DNA from: Lasiosphaeria ovina
Lineage: Eukaryota; Ascomycota; Sordariomycetes; Sordariales; Lasiosphaeriaceae
Assembly (NCBI GenBank): GCA_033439765.1
Contig: JAULSN010000003.1
Span: forward strand, 682,001 to 746,000
Reading direction: 5' to 3'
Length of the DNA stretch: 64,000 bases
The position numbers and the translations under genes are program-made. Every line of letters begins with the position of its first letter. The first letter of the stretch is position 1. Below the pieces are notes generated by a model. The model saw nothing but the letters and a program-made list of their open reading frames with translations. It did no database searches and was not told the origin of the DNA. This document shows, piece after piece, positions 19,751 to 31,477 of this stretch.

Positions 19751-21256
19751 GACTCTGAGCGACACAGACGCGAAGGCCGGATTCCGGAGAGATACAGCGC
19801 CCCACGCCAGAGAAAGCGATGAGGCTGTGCTTGTGGTTTAAGAGTCTTGCGGCTTGGGACTCCCCAAAGCAAGCACACTTCTTTGGTGTTTGTGACAATT
19901 GACAAGACAAGACTGAGACTCTTGTGTAATACGCAGAGCGCCAAATGGGGAAGTGGGTGAAGTGAGGTACGGAGTAATGGTGGGTGGGCCAAACAATTAA
20001 GTCCAGACGCAAGGAGTATACAGAATATGATCTGTAATACCCCTCAGCCGTTCAAAATCTCTGCTTGCTTGTGAGCATATGGCGAAGTTGAGAGAGAGAA
20101 AAGTCTAGGAGAGTAGTGGCTGGGGACGACGCCATTATTAGGTATAATGGATGAGTCGGGGGGACCCGGCAAGAGCGGGACTTGACGCTGGCCCGCTGCG
20201 TAGGCGTCTTAATAATGGCGGGCAGAACCTGGAACAAAAAGTCGCCCCTTAGATGGATTCCATACTGCCAAGCCTTGTGACTGGCGTGACTCTCAGGCGT
20301 CCAGAAATGTTTTTTCGGCTTTGACTTTTGGCCGGTGGGGACCACACCTAGTTTGAGGGAAAATATCGCAACGAGGTTACAAAGAGTCGCCTGTTGGCCG
20401 TTGGCCTGATGGACCGCCTGGGAGGGCTGCCCTCCTGAGCTGACTGACCACCCTAGGCCCTTCCCGAGCCAGCTCCGACCACGGCGATTGGCCTGGATGT
20501 TTTGCCGGCGTTGCGCATCAGGGTCCTGGGTGTCTGCGCTTCGACAATTTCGTCGGCGTCGCTGAAACGGGGCACGGCAGGGAAGCCGAAGAAAGGGACC
20601 CTGGAGTTGTGCTCAACCCACGCAGCGTGGGTTGGGTCATGGGAAAGAGGTAGCACGCGATGCTCACAGAGCCCGATGCCCCCCAACTTTGACCTGCGTG
20701 CATTTCGGCTCCCAATTTGCGTCTGACCTGAACAAATGAAAAGGCGGAATATAATCCGCAAGGGGGGTCGGATGGATTGTCAGCGTCTAGTGGCCCGCCA
20801 TCGCGCATCAGAGCAAAGCAGATCGATTTTTGACGTTCGGCCTTTCGAGAAAATTCAAGTCTGATCTGATGGCTGAGTGGAGCAGCCGAGCATAGCATTC
20901 CATTGGATGTCCAGGGCTTCAAGTTTCGAGCACTGCCGTGCACGTGCCATTTTCAACGGCTGTTTTGCACCGCGATTAACCGACCCGACCACAGTGAAGC
21001 AGGCGGCAGCCACTGTTGAGCAAATGAGCAAGGGCTGGCTGCACTGACCAGTGATTGACGGATCTGCCAATCTGGACTTTTGCAGCCTCATCCCGCCGAG
21101 CCTGCCAAGGATTGGGCGAGCAAGCTTGGCGCTCTCAAGGCGTGACGACGTTGCGGTTAGGTTACAGCATCCAACGACGCTCCGTCCATGTCCCTAGACT
21201 CACAGCCAGTCAACCATGCGGCAAGAGCAGAGAGGGCGCCGCTGCACCTAGCGAAC
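19751..21256. other. Intergenic, nothing recognised
   Basis: 1.5 kb between divergent genes (dioxygenase minus, Vps23 plus). Open frames up to 141 codons are not family-like. It must contain both promoters. Confidence 0.5.
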
Positions 21257-23105
21257 ATGGTCGTCCAGCAACATGTGCTGAACTGGCTCTACAGCGTCCT
21301 AACCAGCGTAAGTCTCTCCTCCCGCCCCACCACCGACCGAGCGCCAATTGATCCAGTCCTCGTTGTCCGGCGAAGTTGAATGCGCTGATCTGACCCTCTT
21401 CCGATGCACAGGAATATCACGACGTCACCCGAACCTACAACGACGTCGCCCAGGCGCTGTCGCAGTATCCGTCGCTCTCTCCCCGCACCGATGTTCACAG
21501 TACGCGCTCGCTTGCTCCCTTCTCGTGCCGCGCCGGCTCTGCGACGCCGTGACTGACCAGAGTCGCAGCATTCCCCAACGGCGCATCCGCGCTGCTCCTC
21601 CATCTGTCGGGAACAATACCCGTCCTCTTCCGCGGCACGACATACCGCTTTCCCATTTCGCTATGGGTACCACACGCATATCCCCGCGAGGCGCCGCTGG
21701 TCTACGTGACCCCGACCGACAGCATGGTAGTGCGGCCCGGCCAGCATGTCGATCCTCAGGGCCAGGTCTATCACCCATACCTGGTTGGGTGGTCTACATT
21801 TTGGGATGTGGGTGCAAGCTCCGCCTGGAGAACACGTAGCACAGCAGAAGCTTATTTATACCGCAGAAATCTAGTATCATGGATTTCCTGGCTATTTTAC
21901 GCGACGTCTTTGCGAAGGAGCCGCCCGTCATCGCCCGCCAGCCTGGCCGCCCGCCTCCACCCCAACACCAAACCTCCACGCCGCCCCCTGTCCCTCCGCT
22001 TCCGCCTGACCTGAATACAAGACCATCGAACGAGACTCCCTTTCTTGCCCGCGAAGATGCCACGAGACCGCCCCCACCGCCTCCCAAACCCGGTCAGCGC
22101 GTCGAAGTCCAGCAGCCACACTCCCAGGCAGTCTCTCGATCTGGCGGCCCTCCGCTTCCCCCCCTCCCGCCGAACGCTGGAGGACAGCCGGCCCGGCATG
22201 GATCCGAAGGAGCAAGGGTGCCACAAGAACAACGCACAGGGGCCGGGCCGTCTCGCTACGAGACCGCACCACCACTGCCACCGCAGGAGCTTCAACCACA
22301 GCCGCCCCCACGGCCGCCGTTTCCGCTGTCGGCGCAACATCCCAATGCATATCCGGGCCCTTCCCCGGCAGTCGGGTTTCCCCTAGCTGGGCCGCATCCC
22401 TCATTCGCACCCGACGATGCGCGGCGGACGTCGTCTTTCTCTCCGCCCCAAAAGTACGCCACACCACCGCAAATCTGGCAACAGCCACCGCCTCCAGCTC
22501 AGGCGCCGCCTCCCCAGCCGCGACCTCCCCCTCCGCCCGACCTGATGGACGAAGACCTGACGCTCACAATCCCCACGCCCTCGTCTGCCCCGCCGCCGCC
22601 CATCCCGCCGAACCCCGAGAAGGACGCGCTGCTGCATCAGCTGGCGCAGACGCTCCACAGCATGCGGCAGCGCTCGCGCGCGCAGAACGAAGCATCCCTC
22701 CTAGGCCTACAAGCGCAGCGCAGCGCAATGGCGGCGGCCGCCAACAGCCTGCAGAACGAGTCGGGGCAGCTGGGCCAGCTGTCGGCGCTGCTCGGGTCCA
22801 ACACGGCGATCCTGCAGGACAGCCTGCGCAAGGCCGACGGCGTCATCGAGAGCTCGGACCGCCACCCCAAGCCCAACATCGACGAGCTGCTCGTCGCCCC
22901 CACCGTCGTCGGCAACCAGCTGTACGAGCTCGTCGCCGAGGAGCGCGCCCTCGCCGACGCCATCTTCGTCCTCGGCCGCGCCGTCGAGCGCGGCCGCATC
23001 GCCCCGGGCACTTTTGCCCGCACGACGCGCAATCTCGCGCGCGAGTGGTACCTCAAGAAGGCGCTGGTGCGCAAGATTGGACAGGGCATGGGCCTCGAGG
23101 CGTGA
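21257..23105 (+). CDS. vps23: ESCRT-I subunit Vps23 (TSG101 homologue)
   Basis: Four exons, 21257-21307, 21412-21499, 21569-21807 and 21867-23105, giving 538 aa with consistent phases. It recognises ubiquitinated cargo and recruits ESCRT machinery at endosomes. The N-terminal UEV domain (residues 1 to about 140) reads QQHVLNWLYSVLTS, EYHDVTRTYNDVAQALSQYP, TFPNGASALLLHLSG, FRGTTYRFPISLWVPHAYPR, APLVYVTPTDSM, GQHVDPQGQVYHPYLVGW, and lacks the E2 cysteine, as UEVs do. Then comes a long Pro-rich linker (about 160-370), a coiled coil (about 375-460) and the C-terminal steadiness box (NIDELLVAPTVVGNQLYELV through LVRKIGQGMGLEA). The start at 21257 (MVVQQHVLNW) fits the family better than the upstream in-frame ATG at 21188. 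Donor 3, gtgggt, is slightly unusual. Confidence 0.93.
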
Positions 23106-23727
23106 AGCGCGCTCGCCGTAACAAGGGCGGTATGTGTATCGATCGAGAACTTGTGGTTAAGTAAGGTACCTTGAACAGGGCGTCTTTTGAGATTTAATTA
23201 CGACGATTAAGACAAAAGCGTGCATGGTAGAAGTTGGGTTCGTTCACTTTGTAGGTTCAGAGACCATCAGCAGCCTTTATCATTTTGCTCCTGCCAGTGT
23301 TCTGCAACGACCTTGGATCCTGAGAGAGTGAATCGGCCATCTGTTACACAACTTAATGACTACCTACCTCAGACAGGTTTACCAAGGAGCAGATAAGGTT
23401 TCTAGACAAAGCATTGCGCAGCCGTCGCAGTATGGGGATGCGCAAGATGGATATTTACAATGATATTGATGCGAATCAACTCCCCCTCCAAAAGGAACGA
23501 GCATCGGTATTTTTGGCCCCTCCAGACAACGAAAACATACCCTCCATTCCCAAGTGCGAAACATCCGTCCGCGCACTTCGTCGATGGCTAGACGGTTACA
23601 GCTTTGCGCCTTGGGCGCCGCCGCCGCTTGACCTCTCCCTCCCGAATGTCTCAAACTTTGCCAGGTCCAGCACCCGTGCGGGCCGCGGATGCTGCAGCCG
23701 GCAGTTTGGCGTCGCCACCAGGACGTC
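23106..23727. other. Intergenic between convergent genes
   Basis: 3' flanks of Vps23 and of the large minus-strand gene. No gene or repeat recognised. Confidence 0.5.
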
Positions 23728-26700
23728 CTACTCGTCACGGTTCAGCGCCGCCACGCCTATGCTGTCCTGTCCTGCCACACTCCCGTTGCTGCTCTTGATG
23801 CCATTCTTTGACCAGCTCGTGCGCCTCTCTTTCAGCCTTCGCCCGATCCCGTAGGCGGCAGCCGCCGCCCGCCGGCTCCAACTGAGGCTGGATTGTCTGC
23901 TCTTCACGGCATGCCCCTCGCCTGCCGTGACAACTGGATCTGCGCCACCTGACTTGGAAGCGTTGCCCGACCCTTTTCCAAAGGAGCTAGAGCGCCTTGA
24001 TCTTCTTCTTCCCGCAAACTTCGGTGGTGGGCTGAATGCCGTTTCCTTGAGAGCGGCCGGAATACCACTTTTTGCAATAGCTTGCTCAAGATCCGGATCG
24101 CCAGCAAATACCTTTGTCGCTCGCCCTCCAAAAAGACCCCCGCGGTGGGTTTCCCAGTTGGGCTTGGTGTCGAGGACGCCGTAACTTTTGCGTTCAGGCA
24201 GAATGCGGCCGGACTTCGTCCTGCTCGAATGGAAGAGGGTCGGCCGTGTCCCTGCAGTCTTGTCAACGAGATCAGTTGACGATGTTGAGCTAGAAATCCG
24301 TATCGTTGTCGTTTCCGATGACGTTGACTGCTCTGCGTTGGCCTTGTTGTTTGGAACTCTCCACATCGTGCCCTTGACAAGGAAAGTAGATTCGCGCCTC
24401 GGAACAAGGGACAAGCCGTCCGACCATGTTTTGCCCTGGCTGTCCCTCAGGCTGTGTCTCTTTATCGTTGCCTCGCTGGACTTGCCGCTGCTCTTCCCGC
24501 TGCTCTTCTCGCTCTTCGGTTTTGGTGCTCTGTCAATACCCTTGCTATTCCCGACACATCCGTCGGTTTCGCCGTTGAAAGACAGCGCCTTCAACAACCT
24601 TGAACTCCTTTTCACCTCTCGACCAGCGGTTCTCTTTCTGGTCTTTCCGTCAAGGGGGCTGCTTTTCGAGACAGGGTGCACGTCGTACCATCTGGCTTTG
24701 CCTGCTATTGGCAAACTTACTACACTCGCGGAAGATTGGGTTATGTTCTCAAAAAGGCTGATTTTGTCCTTGACTGGGGACTCTCTTCTCTTTTTGGTCA
24801 GCTTGTTTCGAGGTAACCGCCAAGAACTCGTGGCAGGGCCACTCTGTGTGCCGTTCTGCGACCCAGTAAATGAAAGTGGTTCGGTATTGCGCTTGGAACT
24901 GCGCCCGCTGAAAGATATAATGGCTGAGCTGCCTGACGAGGGGCTGCTCAGGGATGCCCTGTGAGTTGTGACGGCAACAGTTGTTGACACCATGATCGGT
25001 AAGCTTGGCCCTGACTTTGTCGGCCCTACGCCCCCATGCTTGTCCAATGTTGGGATAAAAAGGCTTGAAGGCAGTCGACGTCCAGATCCTTTGCGTTCAG
25101 GGTTTGGACCAATATAGATGTGACTCCCAGTTGGGCTTTTGACGCTGTCAGTCCGTTGCGGCAAGCTATCCACCATGCTGCCAACACTACCATGGCCCGT
25201 CGATGGGGGCCCCCCAACAGTGGATATTTTGACTGATAATGTTCGTGAAAGAAGTAGCGGATGAACTGGACTTGAGTGGAGGACTGATGTTTTCCTCGGC
25301 CTCTTGGAAGGTGTGTCGATATCACGGTTTCTTAGCCCTTCCCTGGTGTGTTCTGCATTTAGAGGGGATGTAAGTTTAGGGCTGTGATTGGTGCTCATCT
25401 GATCCAAAACTGAAGGGGTTTGTGGTGCCAAATGTCGACTGGCCGAGAGAGGCATGCGCCGCGGTGCTGGTTTCGCCGATGCCGGGGTGCCCAAGCTGTC
25501 GGTTCTGCTGATCACCCCTTTTCGAGGGGTGATCGGATCACCAGCTACAACAGATTTGTCTGTTACAGAAGTCGATTTTGGGAGCGCCGGACGTCCGCTT
25601 CCGACTTTGCCTTGCGGGTCACCTAGATTGGGTCGGGACGCCTGCTCGAAAGACATGCGCAGGTTTGCCACGCTGTTGGACTTCCGTTGGAATGATGCTA
25701 CTTTCCCTGCCATCTCCGGGACGAAGAGAGACGTGGGACGTGTCTCAGACGGATGTGATTCGATTCGATCCCTCGGTGATTTTGGTGTCTTTTGCCCAAC
25801 ACACAAACTCGCCATGTTCTGGTCTCGGGAATCCTTCTCCATTTCCTTCAGCTTCCCCAAGTACGTTATGGACTTATTTCCCGAGGCACTTGGCTTCGCC
25901 GAGGGGGCATTCGTGTGGGTGACGACTGGCTCCATAAATGGACGGTACACTATCTCTGTCAGAAAAATTAAGCGCCCAAAGTGCCCAAATGATGTAGCCA
26001 GAATGCCGCTTTGGATGGAAAATGGTGCAACACTCACGACCGGCTTGTTCAAATACTTTTCTCCTTTCTGCAACGATCTTGGGATCCCAACCCTTCCGGT
26101 CTTCTGGCTTTGGTACACTTGCCCTTGGGTGCGGCCCCGAGGCGGGCTTGTGCTGGTTTCTGTTTTCGCGGGCATCATCAGGATGTGGCTTCTGGGGGGA
26201 CACCTAGTCCATTGTATGCCATATCTTCTGATGATTGCCATTTTTCCCGTGCTTCTCTGTGTTCTTGTGTTTTGCATGGGGTGAGTCCGTCGCCCTATTT
26301 CCAGACTTGACGCGGGTATTAAAGGTCGACGGAGAGCTCTGCGTCGTCGGGGAGACTTGACTCGACCAGCCAGTGTTGGGAATGACGCCCTCGGGTTTCG
26401 GAGAAGCCATCCGGGGAAGACCTCGAAACGTCGAGCCTCCAGTGAGATTAGGTTTGGTGTATGGCTTGGAATTTCCACATTGCTGCTTTACCGGTGTCGT
26501 TTTAGCTGTGGATGATATGCTGGACTGCCTTCGTAGAGATGATGACTGCCCAAAATCTCTAATGTCTGTATTTTTCATTGCGTCTAGACCTTCATACTTG
26601 GACACAAGACTGACCAAGCCCGGCGCAACGGGGCGGGGAGGGGAAGCAAATTTTGTAGTAGGCGTGCCATGGAGTCCTTGAAGTGCATCTTTCGGTCGAG

Positions 26701-26929
26701 GAAGTCGGGCTCGGGATGGGGGTGGTTCGTCAGCTACATATTCCGGAGCATCCTGGCATGGCTCTTCACGAGAGTCGTGGAAGCTCTGGTCGGTGCTCGA
26801 CTGACTTTTGCGGGTAAGTCTCAGAGGGGCGGGCTTCAACTTGTAATCCGAAAAGTCGCGGCCAGGGGTGGTGTTGAGCTGACTTTTATCGGTAGGCCTG
26901 GAGATTGGCGTGGGCGTTGGAGAAGCCAT
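23728..26929 (-). CDS. Large Ser/Lys-rich fungal protein with an in-frame TAG
   Basis: Starts at MASPTPTPISRPTDKSQL (ATG 26929). A clear 82-bp intron (26037-25956, gtgagt...gacag) joins KVFEQAG to QIVYRPFMEPV. The last exon ends at 23728. In frame before that intron, a TAG stands at 26206-26204, immediately followed by VSPQKPHPDDAREN. Either a 108-bp intron (26311-26204, weak donor gtcaag, acceptor ctag, no clear branch) removes it (about 1,003 aa), or the stop is real. The product is disordered, with many SP/TP sites and basic patches. Short motifs of the form V-x-x-L-R-x-x-F-E (SVANLRMSFEQA) and ERRKVFEQA recur. The most ordered-looking part is KVFAGDPDLEQAIAKSGIPA plus FSPPPKFAGRRRSR near the C-terminus. 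I do not recognise the family; a cytoskeletal or signalling scaffold is only a guess. Confidence 0.6.
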
Positions 26930-27709
26930 AGGATGAGTGGCAAGACGGTGGCAGTAATACAAAAGGAGAAAATATGGATCAAATTCGGCCAAGAATACCT
27001 AACAGCCGAGAGCAAAGGTTTTGGAGGCTTTGGGCAAAGAGTCGAAGAGAGTCGTGACACGAGAAGATCGCCATTGGCGAACCCACGAGACGCCAAGGGA
27101 CGCGGCTAGGCAACCGGGGCCATTCGACCTGCTTTCTGCTGGCTGCAAAGGAAGGAGCCGGCTAGCCAGTCGTCCCAATCCACTCTGAAAGCCTGAGTCG
27201 CGGACCAACCTGCAGTTGAGGCTCTCGAGGCAGGTGGGGAAGTCTACAACGATTACATCTACAAACGGAAAGCGCAATCGGGTATCAGACCAGGTCGGAG
27301 GCACTCTTCCATTGTGGTACCATTGTGGTAAATTACAGAATAGAGTTGACAAAAGAAAAAACGCGCCGTGTTTGTCGTCGGCGCCCGCCTGTGGCCAAAG
27401 GCTCGAACATTGCGCGCGGGAAGAAGCTATATCGGAAGAAAAGAAGAAAAAAGTATCGGCGATTGCCAGACCAAAAAGAAACAAAATAATACAGCTCGAC
27501 TTTCCGCCGGATCTCATGGGCGATCAAAGCCCCCACCCCCGCCCCCTCAGCGATCAATTATTCCAGACTCAGCAAGCCGATGCATGCATGCCTCGTGCAA
27601 CCAATCGTGCCCCTCCCCGACTCTCTTCCCACGACAACCATCCCCCACCGGTCGCGCCCCACGACAAACTCTCGAGTGGAGCGGGCCAAAGCTCGGCTAC
27701 GGACCCCTA
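26930..27709. other. Intergenic, nothing recognised
   Basis: Promoter of the minus-strand gene starting at 26929 and 3' flank of the receptor gene. A plus-strand 256-codon frame over 27216-27986 overlaps the receptor tail and is treated as a shadow. Confidence 0.5.
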
Positions 27710-29163
27710 CTACGAGTCTCGGTGGCCGGCTCCTCTGGCAGGCTCGGGAACGCGCTCCTCGGTGCGCTCAATAACGCGCTCGACGCGGACGCCGCCTCGT
27801 TGCGCGCCGCCGCCAGCGATGCCCAGCTCCAGGTCCTCGTCGTCGATGCGCGACAGCTCCATCTCGACGTGGTCGGCGTGGTGGGACTGCTTGGGGCTGA
27901 GGCTCGGCTTCTCGCTGGTGATGTGCGACGTCAAGCCGCCAGGCTCAGCCGCGGCGCCGGCTCCGTTGTTGGCGTGGTTGTTGTAGCTGTAGCTTCTGCT
28001 CGCGGCGGTGCTGGTGGTAGTTCGTCCGCTGTCGGTGGCGGCCAGTAGCTGTCGCTTGCTGCTCGCGCCCGTGCCCGTGTTGGAAGAGGCCGATGCGCTC
28101 TGGCCGGACCGCCCGCCGCTGCTGGCGCGACCCGACCCGAACCAGCCCGGGTTCGCCAGCCGCTGCGCCATCAGCGTGCCCAGCGGCAGCACCACGATGA
28201 CGGACGTCTGCGTGAGAGAGGCCGATTCGAGGAAGTTGTTCCAGTCGCCGTACTCGAGAGCCGCGAACAAGACTATTCAAGACAGGTCATGTGTGAGCAG
28301 GCAATATTCACGTGTTCCATGCGTCTCGAGGTCAAGGGAGATATTGTGAAAGGGGGAAAATAAAAGGGGACAAAGAACGTACCTGGCACCAGCATCAGAA
28401 TGCCATTGGTGATGACGAGGACATCCATGGCGGTGAGGCCCTTGAGCGACGGAAGGAAGCTGCGGTTGGACCACATGTGGATGACGAGGCGGATGTTGAA
28501 GAGGAAGCAGAACCAGCAGATGGACGCCGTGATGAGCCCGAGGTAGGTGCTGCGGATCCACCGCATGCTTGCGTCCTGGGTGTTGCCATAGAGGATGGCC
28601 TGTGCTTGGATGATGGTGATGGCAAAATTGAAGCCGATGGTGACGACGACGAGCACCACGGAGAGGGCTGTTGCCGTCCACTTCTGCAGCGAGGGCCACA
28701 GCTGGAGCATGGACCACGCCTGCACGATGAGCGCCAGCAGGATCAGGATGGTGATGGGGATGCTGAGGATGGTGGCCGCGACGCTGAGGTTGTAGTCGGT
28801 CTGAGAGACGAACTGCACGTCGCCCGACACCACGGTGTAGAAGTGCAGCCAGGAAGACGAGTAGAACAGGGACAGCAGGAGCATGCGGATCATGTTGATC
28901 GTGAGCGCCAGGATGCTGATGATTGCTGGCAGTCTCCGGAATCGGCGTCTGGGGGTCATGACAAGCACTACCGCCAGCATCACGAACGACGCCCCGACTT
29001 GGCTGCCGTAGTTGGCCGCCGAGGAGGTTGCCACTTGGTACACCATGTCGATGTCGGCGAGGGTGAAGTTGATGGGCGTCTGTCCATCTGAAGCGAGAAT
29101 GAATGCGGGTTGGGTAAGGGGGTCAAAGCCACCCTCACTACCGTCGGGATTGCTGGACGCCAT
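27710..29163 (-). CDS. ste2: Alpha-factor-type pheromone receptor (Ste2 / PRE-2), GPCR
   Basis: Two exons, 29163-28383 and 28272-27710, 110-bp intron (gtacgt...aatag), phase 1, giving 447 aa. It senses the peptide alpha-type pheromone at the cell surface and signals through a G protein to the mating MAPK cascade. The N-terminus FDPLTQPAFILASDGQTPIN is the Ste2 hallmark, followed by ADIDMVYQ and NYGSQVGASFVMLAVVLVMT (TM1). Six more hydrophobic spans follow; the junction LMLVP+VLFAALEYGDW and SVIVVLPLGTLMAQRLA give TM6-TM7. The cytoplasmic tail after TM7 (about 150 residues) is Ser/Thr/Ala-rich, fitting regulatory phosphorylation. Five ORFs on the opposite strand are shadows. No mating-type gene is seen nearby. 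Confidence 0.88.
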
Positions 29164-31477
29164 GTCGAAAGATCGTGCTAGGCGAGTGCCTCTGAATTAT
29201 GCGAAATGGCGAAGTGTTGTGGTTCTGAGTATCGCAAAGCTCTAGTCTGAGAGAGAGAAGTTGGGAGATCGGCTTCTTCAACAACGAGAGGATGGCTGTG
29301 ACGAGCAATATTGACGATGATGAAAAGAAATGAAGGGCCAGAAGAGTCTAAGTGGCGAGTTCGGGGGGTATTAATACAGGAGATCAACGTCCTCGCGCAG
29401 CGAAAAGACCTGGTCCATTTGGAAATGATGGCTTGAATGAGCAGAGCAGAACTGGCAGGGGATTGTGGTCTGCAGGAGCACAATCAGAGTGGAAGCCATC
29501 CTCTCCCTCGCTCACATTCTCGCCCTCCTTACTAGTATTCTTCACGGGGTGCGCTCAAAGAAAATGCCCTCCGAAACAGATAATACCAGACGAAGGTGAG
29601 ACAATGAAAGCGCTGGTGGTCTAGCTGGCGAAAGTGGAGATGGGCAGTTGCATGAGAAAATGCTTAGTATTGTTCTACCCCTGGATCCTTAGTATTGTTC
29701 TCGCCGCGGAGTGGGGCACCAACGCTTGAGTCACTTTTCCGCCGTGGGCAGCCGCAGTGAAGCAACCAACAGAGCTAGCTGGGTAGAGTGACGTGTCGCT
29801 GATGTGCCGCAGGCAAAGCAATAGTGCGGCAGCTTGCCCCTTGCCTTGGAGCTCGTAGAGTTACGAGTGCGACGAATTGGTGGGCCAGCCTGTGAAAACC
29901 TAAGGGGTGAGAGGGGGCTGAGCGAGAAGTGAAAAGAAGCATCCACTCAGGCAGAAGTGAATGATCAATGTGACTAGCTACCGTCAGCTTTTTCCCTTGG
30001 CCGAGAGGCGTGGCTTGCCGATTATGACCACTCTACTCACTGCGCGTTGAAGTCCAGAACTGATGAGAACCAGGGCTCAAGGTGTCAGTCGAAAGCTGGC
30101 AGACGCGCCAAACACATTCAAATCCCCCATGGGCTAATCAAGCCCCGGCCTCGTCTCATTTTCACGCCAAAATGGTATGCTCAGTTCCCAGCCGTGACCA
30201 GAGTAAACAAGGTCGGGGCCAGGGGCGCCGCCGGATCTGATACATTTGCTGCCTCTTCGACTTGGCAACGTAACAGGCAGAGACTACTTGAATTGTGCTG
30301 TGGAGGTTTCATGATCCTTGGCCCGGGCTGGCCATGCCTCGACGTGCCAACGCGAGATGTTGCTAGGTAGGGAACTGAAATCTCGGATGTTGACCCCCGA
30401 TGACCCCTCCGGTCCTCCTCACCACGAGACTATTTGTTTGTTGAGGGCAACCACCCCCCATTTTGCAGCGCTCTGCTGTATCCCACCTCGCATGTAGATT
30501 GAGGGCTCATCCTTTGGTCTTGTCGTCGATATCCATATTATCCCACTAATACAGACAAGAAACGTCGACGCCTTTTCTTTGTTTCGCATACTGATTTCAA
30601 CCCGATGCTGCTTCGGGAAAGTGCAGCGTGCCACCTAACTGTAACTGGCTTCAACCGGCCCTACTTTCCACTTTGGCAGCTGACATTCGACTTTCGTGCC
30701 GGATTTGGGCATTACTATGTCGGCAGAATATAAATATACCTTGGCGATGTTAACGGGGGTGGATGAATGTCGTTCTTAACTTGACTTTGCCACACAACCT
30801 TGGCGAGGGAGCAAAGACCAGTAAGGTGGGGGCATGCGTAAGGTGCCTGTTTACCTTCCGACCTTAAGTTAATTATTGGTGGAATGTAGATGAAAGGTTG
30901 AACACCTTGGCCTCCTCCATCCTGCAATATCTTGTCAGTGGGGGCAAAGTATTCCGGTCATCGTCGATCCATCTATCTAATTAGGGTATCTTCCAGGGGC
31001 ACGCATTGGCGGCATGGTACGAGTTATCGGATAGGTGTCCGAACATGTGCGATTGGAATTTACGCCACCCGGTCGGTAATCATGCCTGGAGGCAATTTCC
31101 TACACTCCGTTATTCGGGTAAATAAAATCTTACTTCTTGTCGGACTACTCATCGGCTCTGTAATCGTTCCGTCCAGTGCACAATAATTGAACAGCCGGCA
31201 GGTCAGGTGACGGTCGTGTCCCGTGACCTGAATGGTCCCCCCCTCTCCCCGAAAAGCCACGAACCCCTCACCCCACAACCAGGTGAGACATCAACCTTTC
31301 ACTTCATTCGCTATCAATTCGGCTGCGGCCAGACCGCGCACTCAAACTCACAAGCTCGCCGAAAACTGCGCCTACACGCCGCCAACTCCAGCCCAAGCTC
31401 GTCTTGAACCTGGCCGCCTTCAAACACACATGCTCTGTCTTCTCAACCCTCCATGAGGGAGCTACGACGACGCTGAC
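29164..31477. other. Long intergenic region, nothing recognised
   Basis: 2.3 kb upstream of both the receptor (minus) and the 31478 gene (plus). Open frames are short (107 codons or less) and not family-like. No inverted or tandem repeat stands out by eye. Confidence 0.5.

Noticed and set aside
24188..24964. 258-codon plus-strand frame within the Ser-rich gene
   Set aside because: Antisense of Ser/Lys codons gives Leu/Phe-rich pseudo-membrane protein; shadow.
28312..29091. 259-codon plus-strand frame over the pheromone receptor
   Set aside because: Composition is charged and repetitive antisense of transmembrane codons; the receptor on the other strand is certain.
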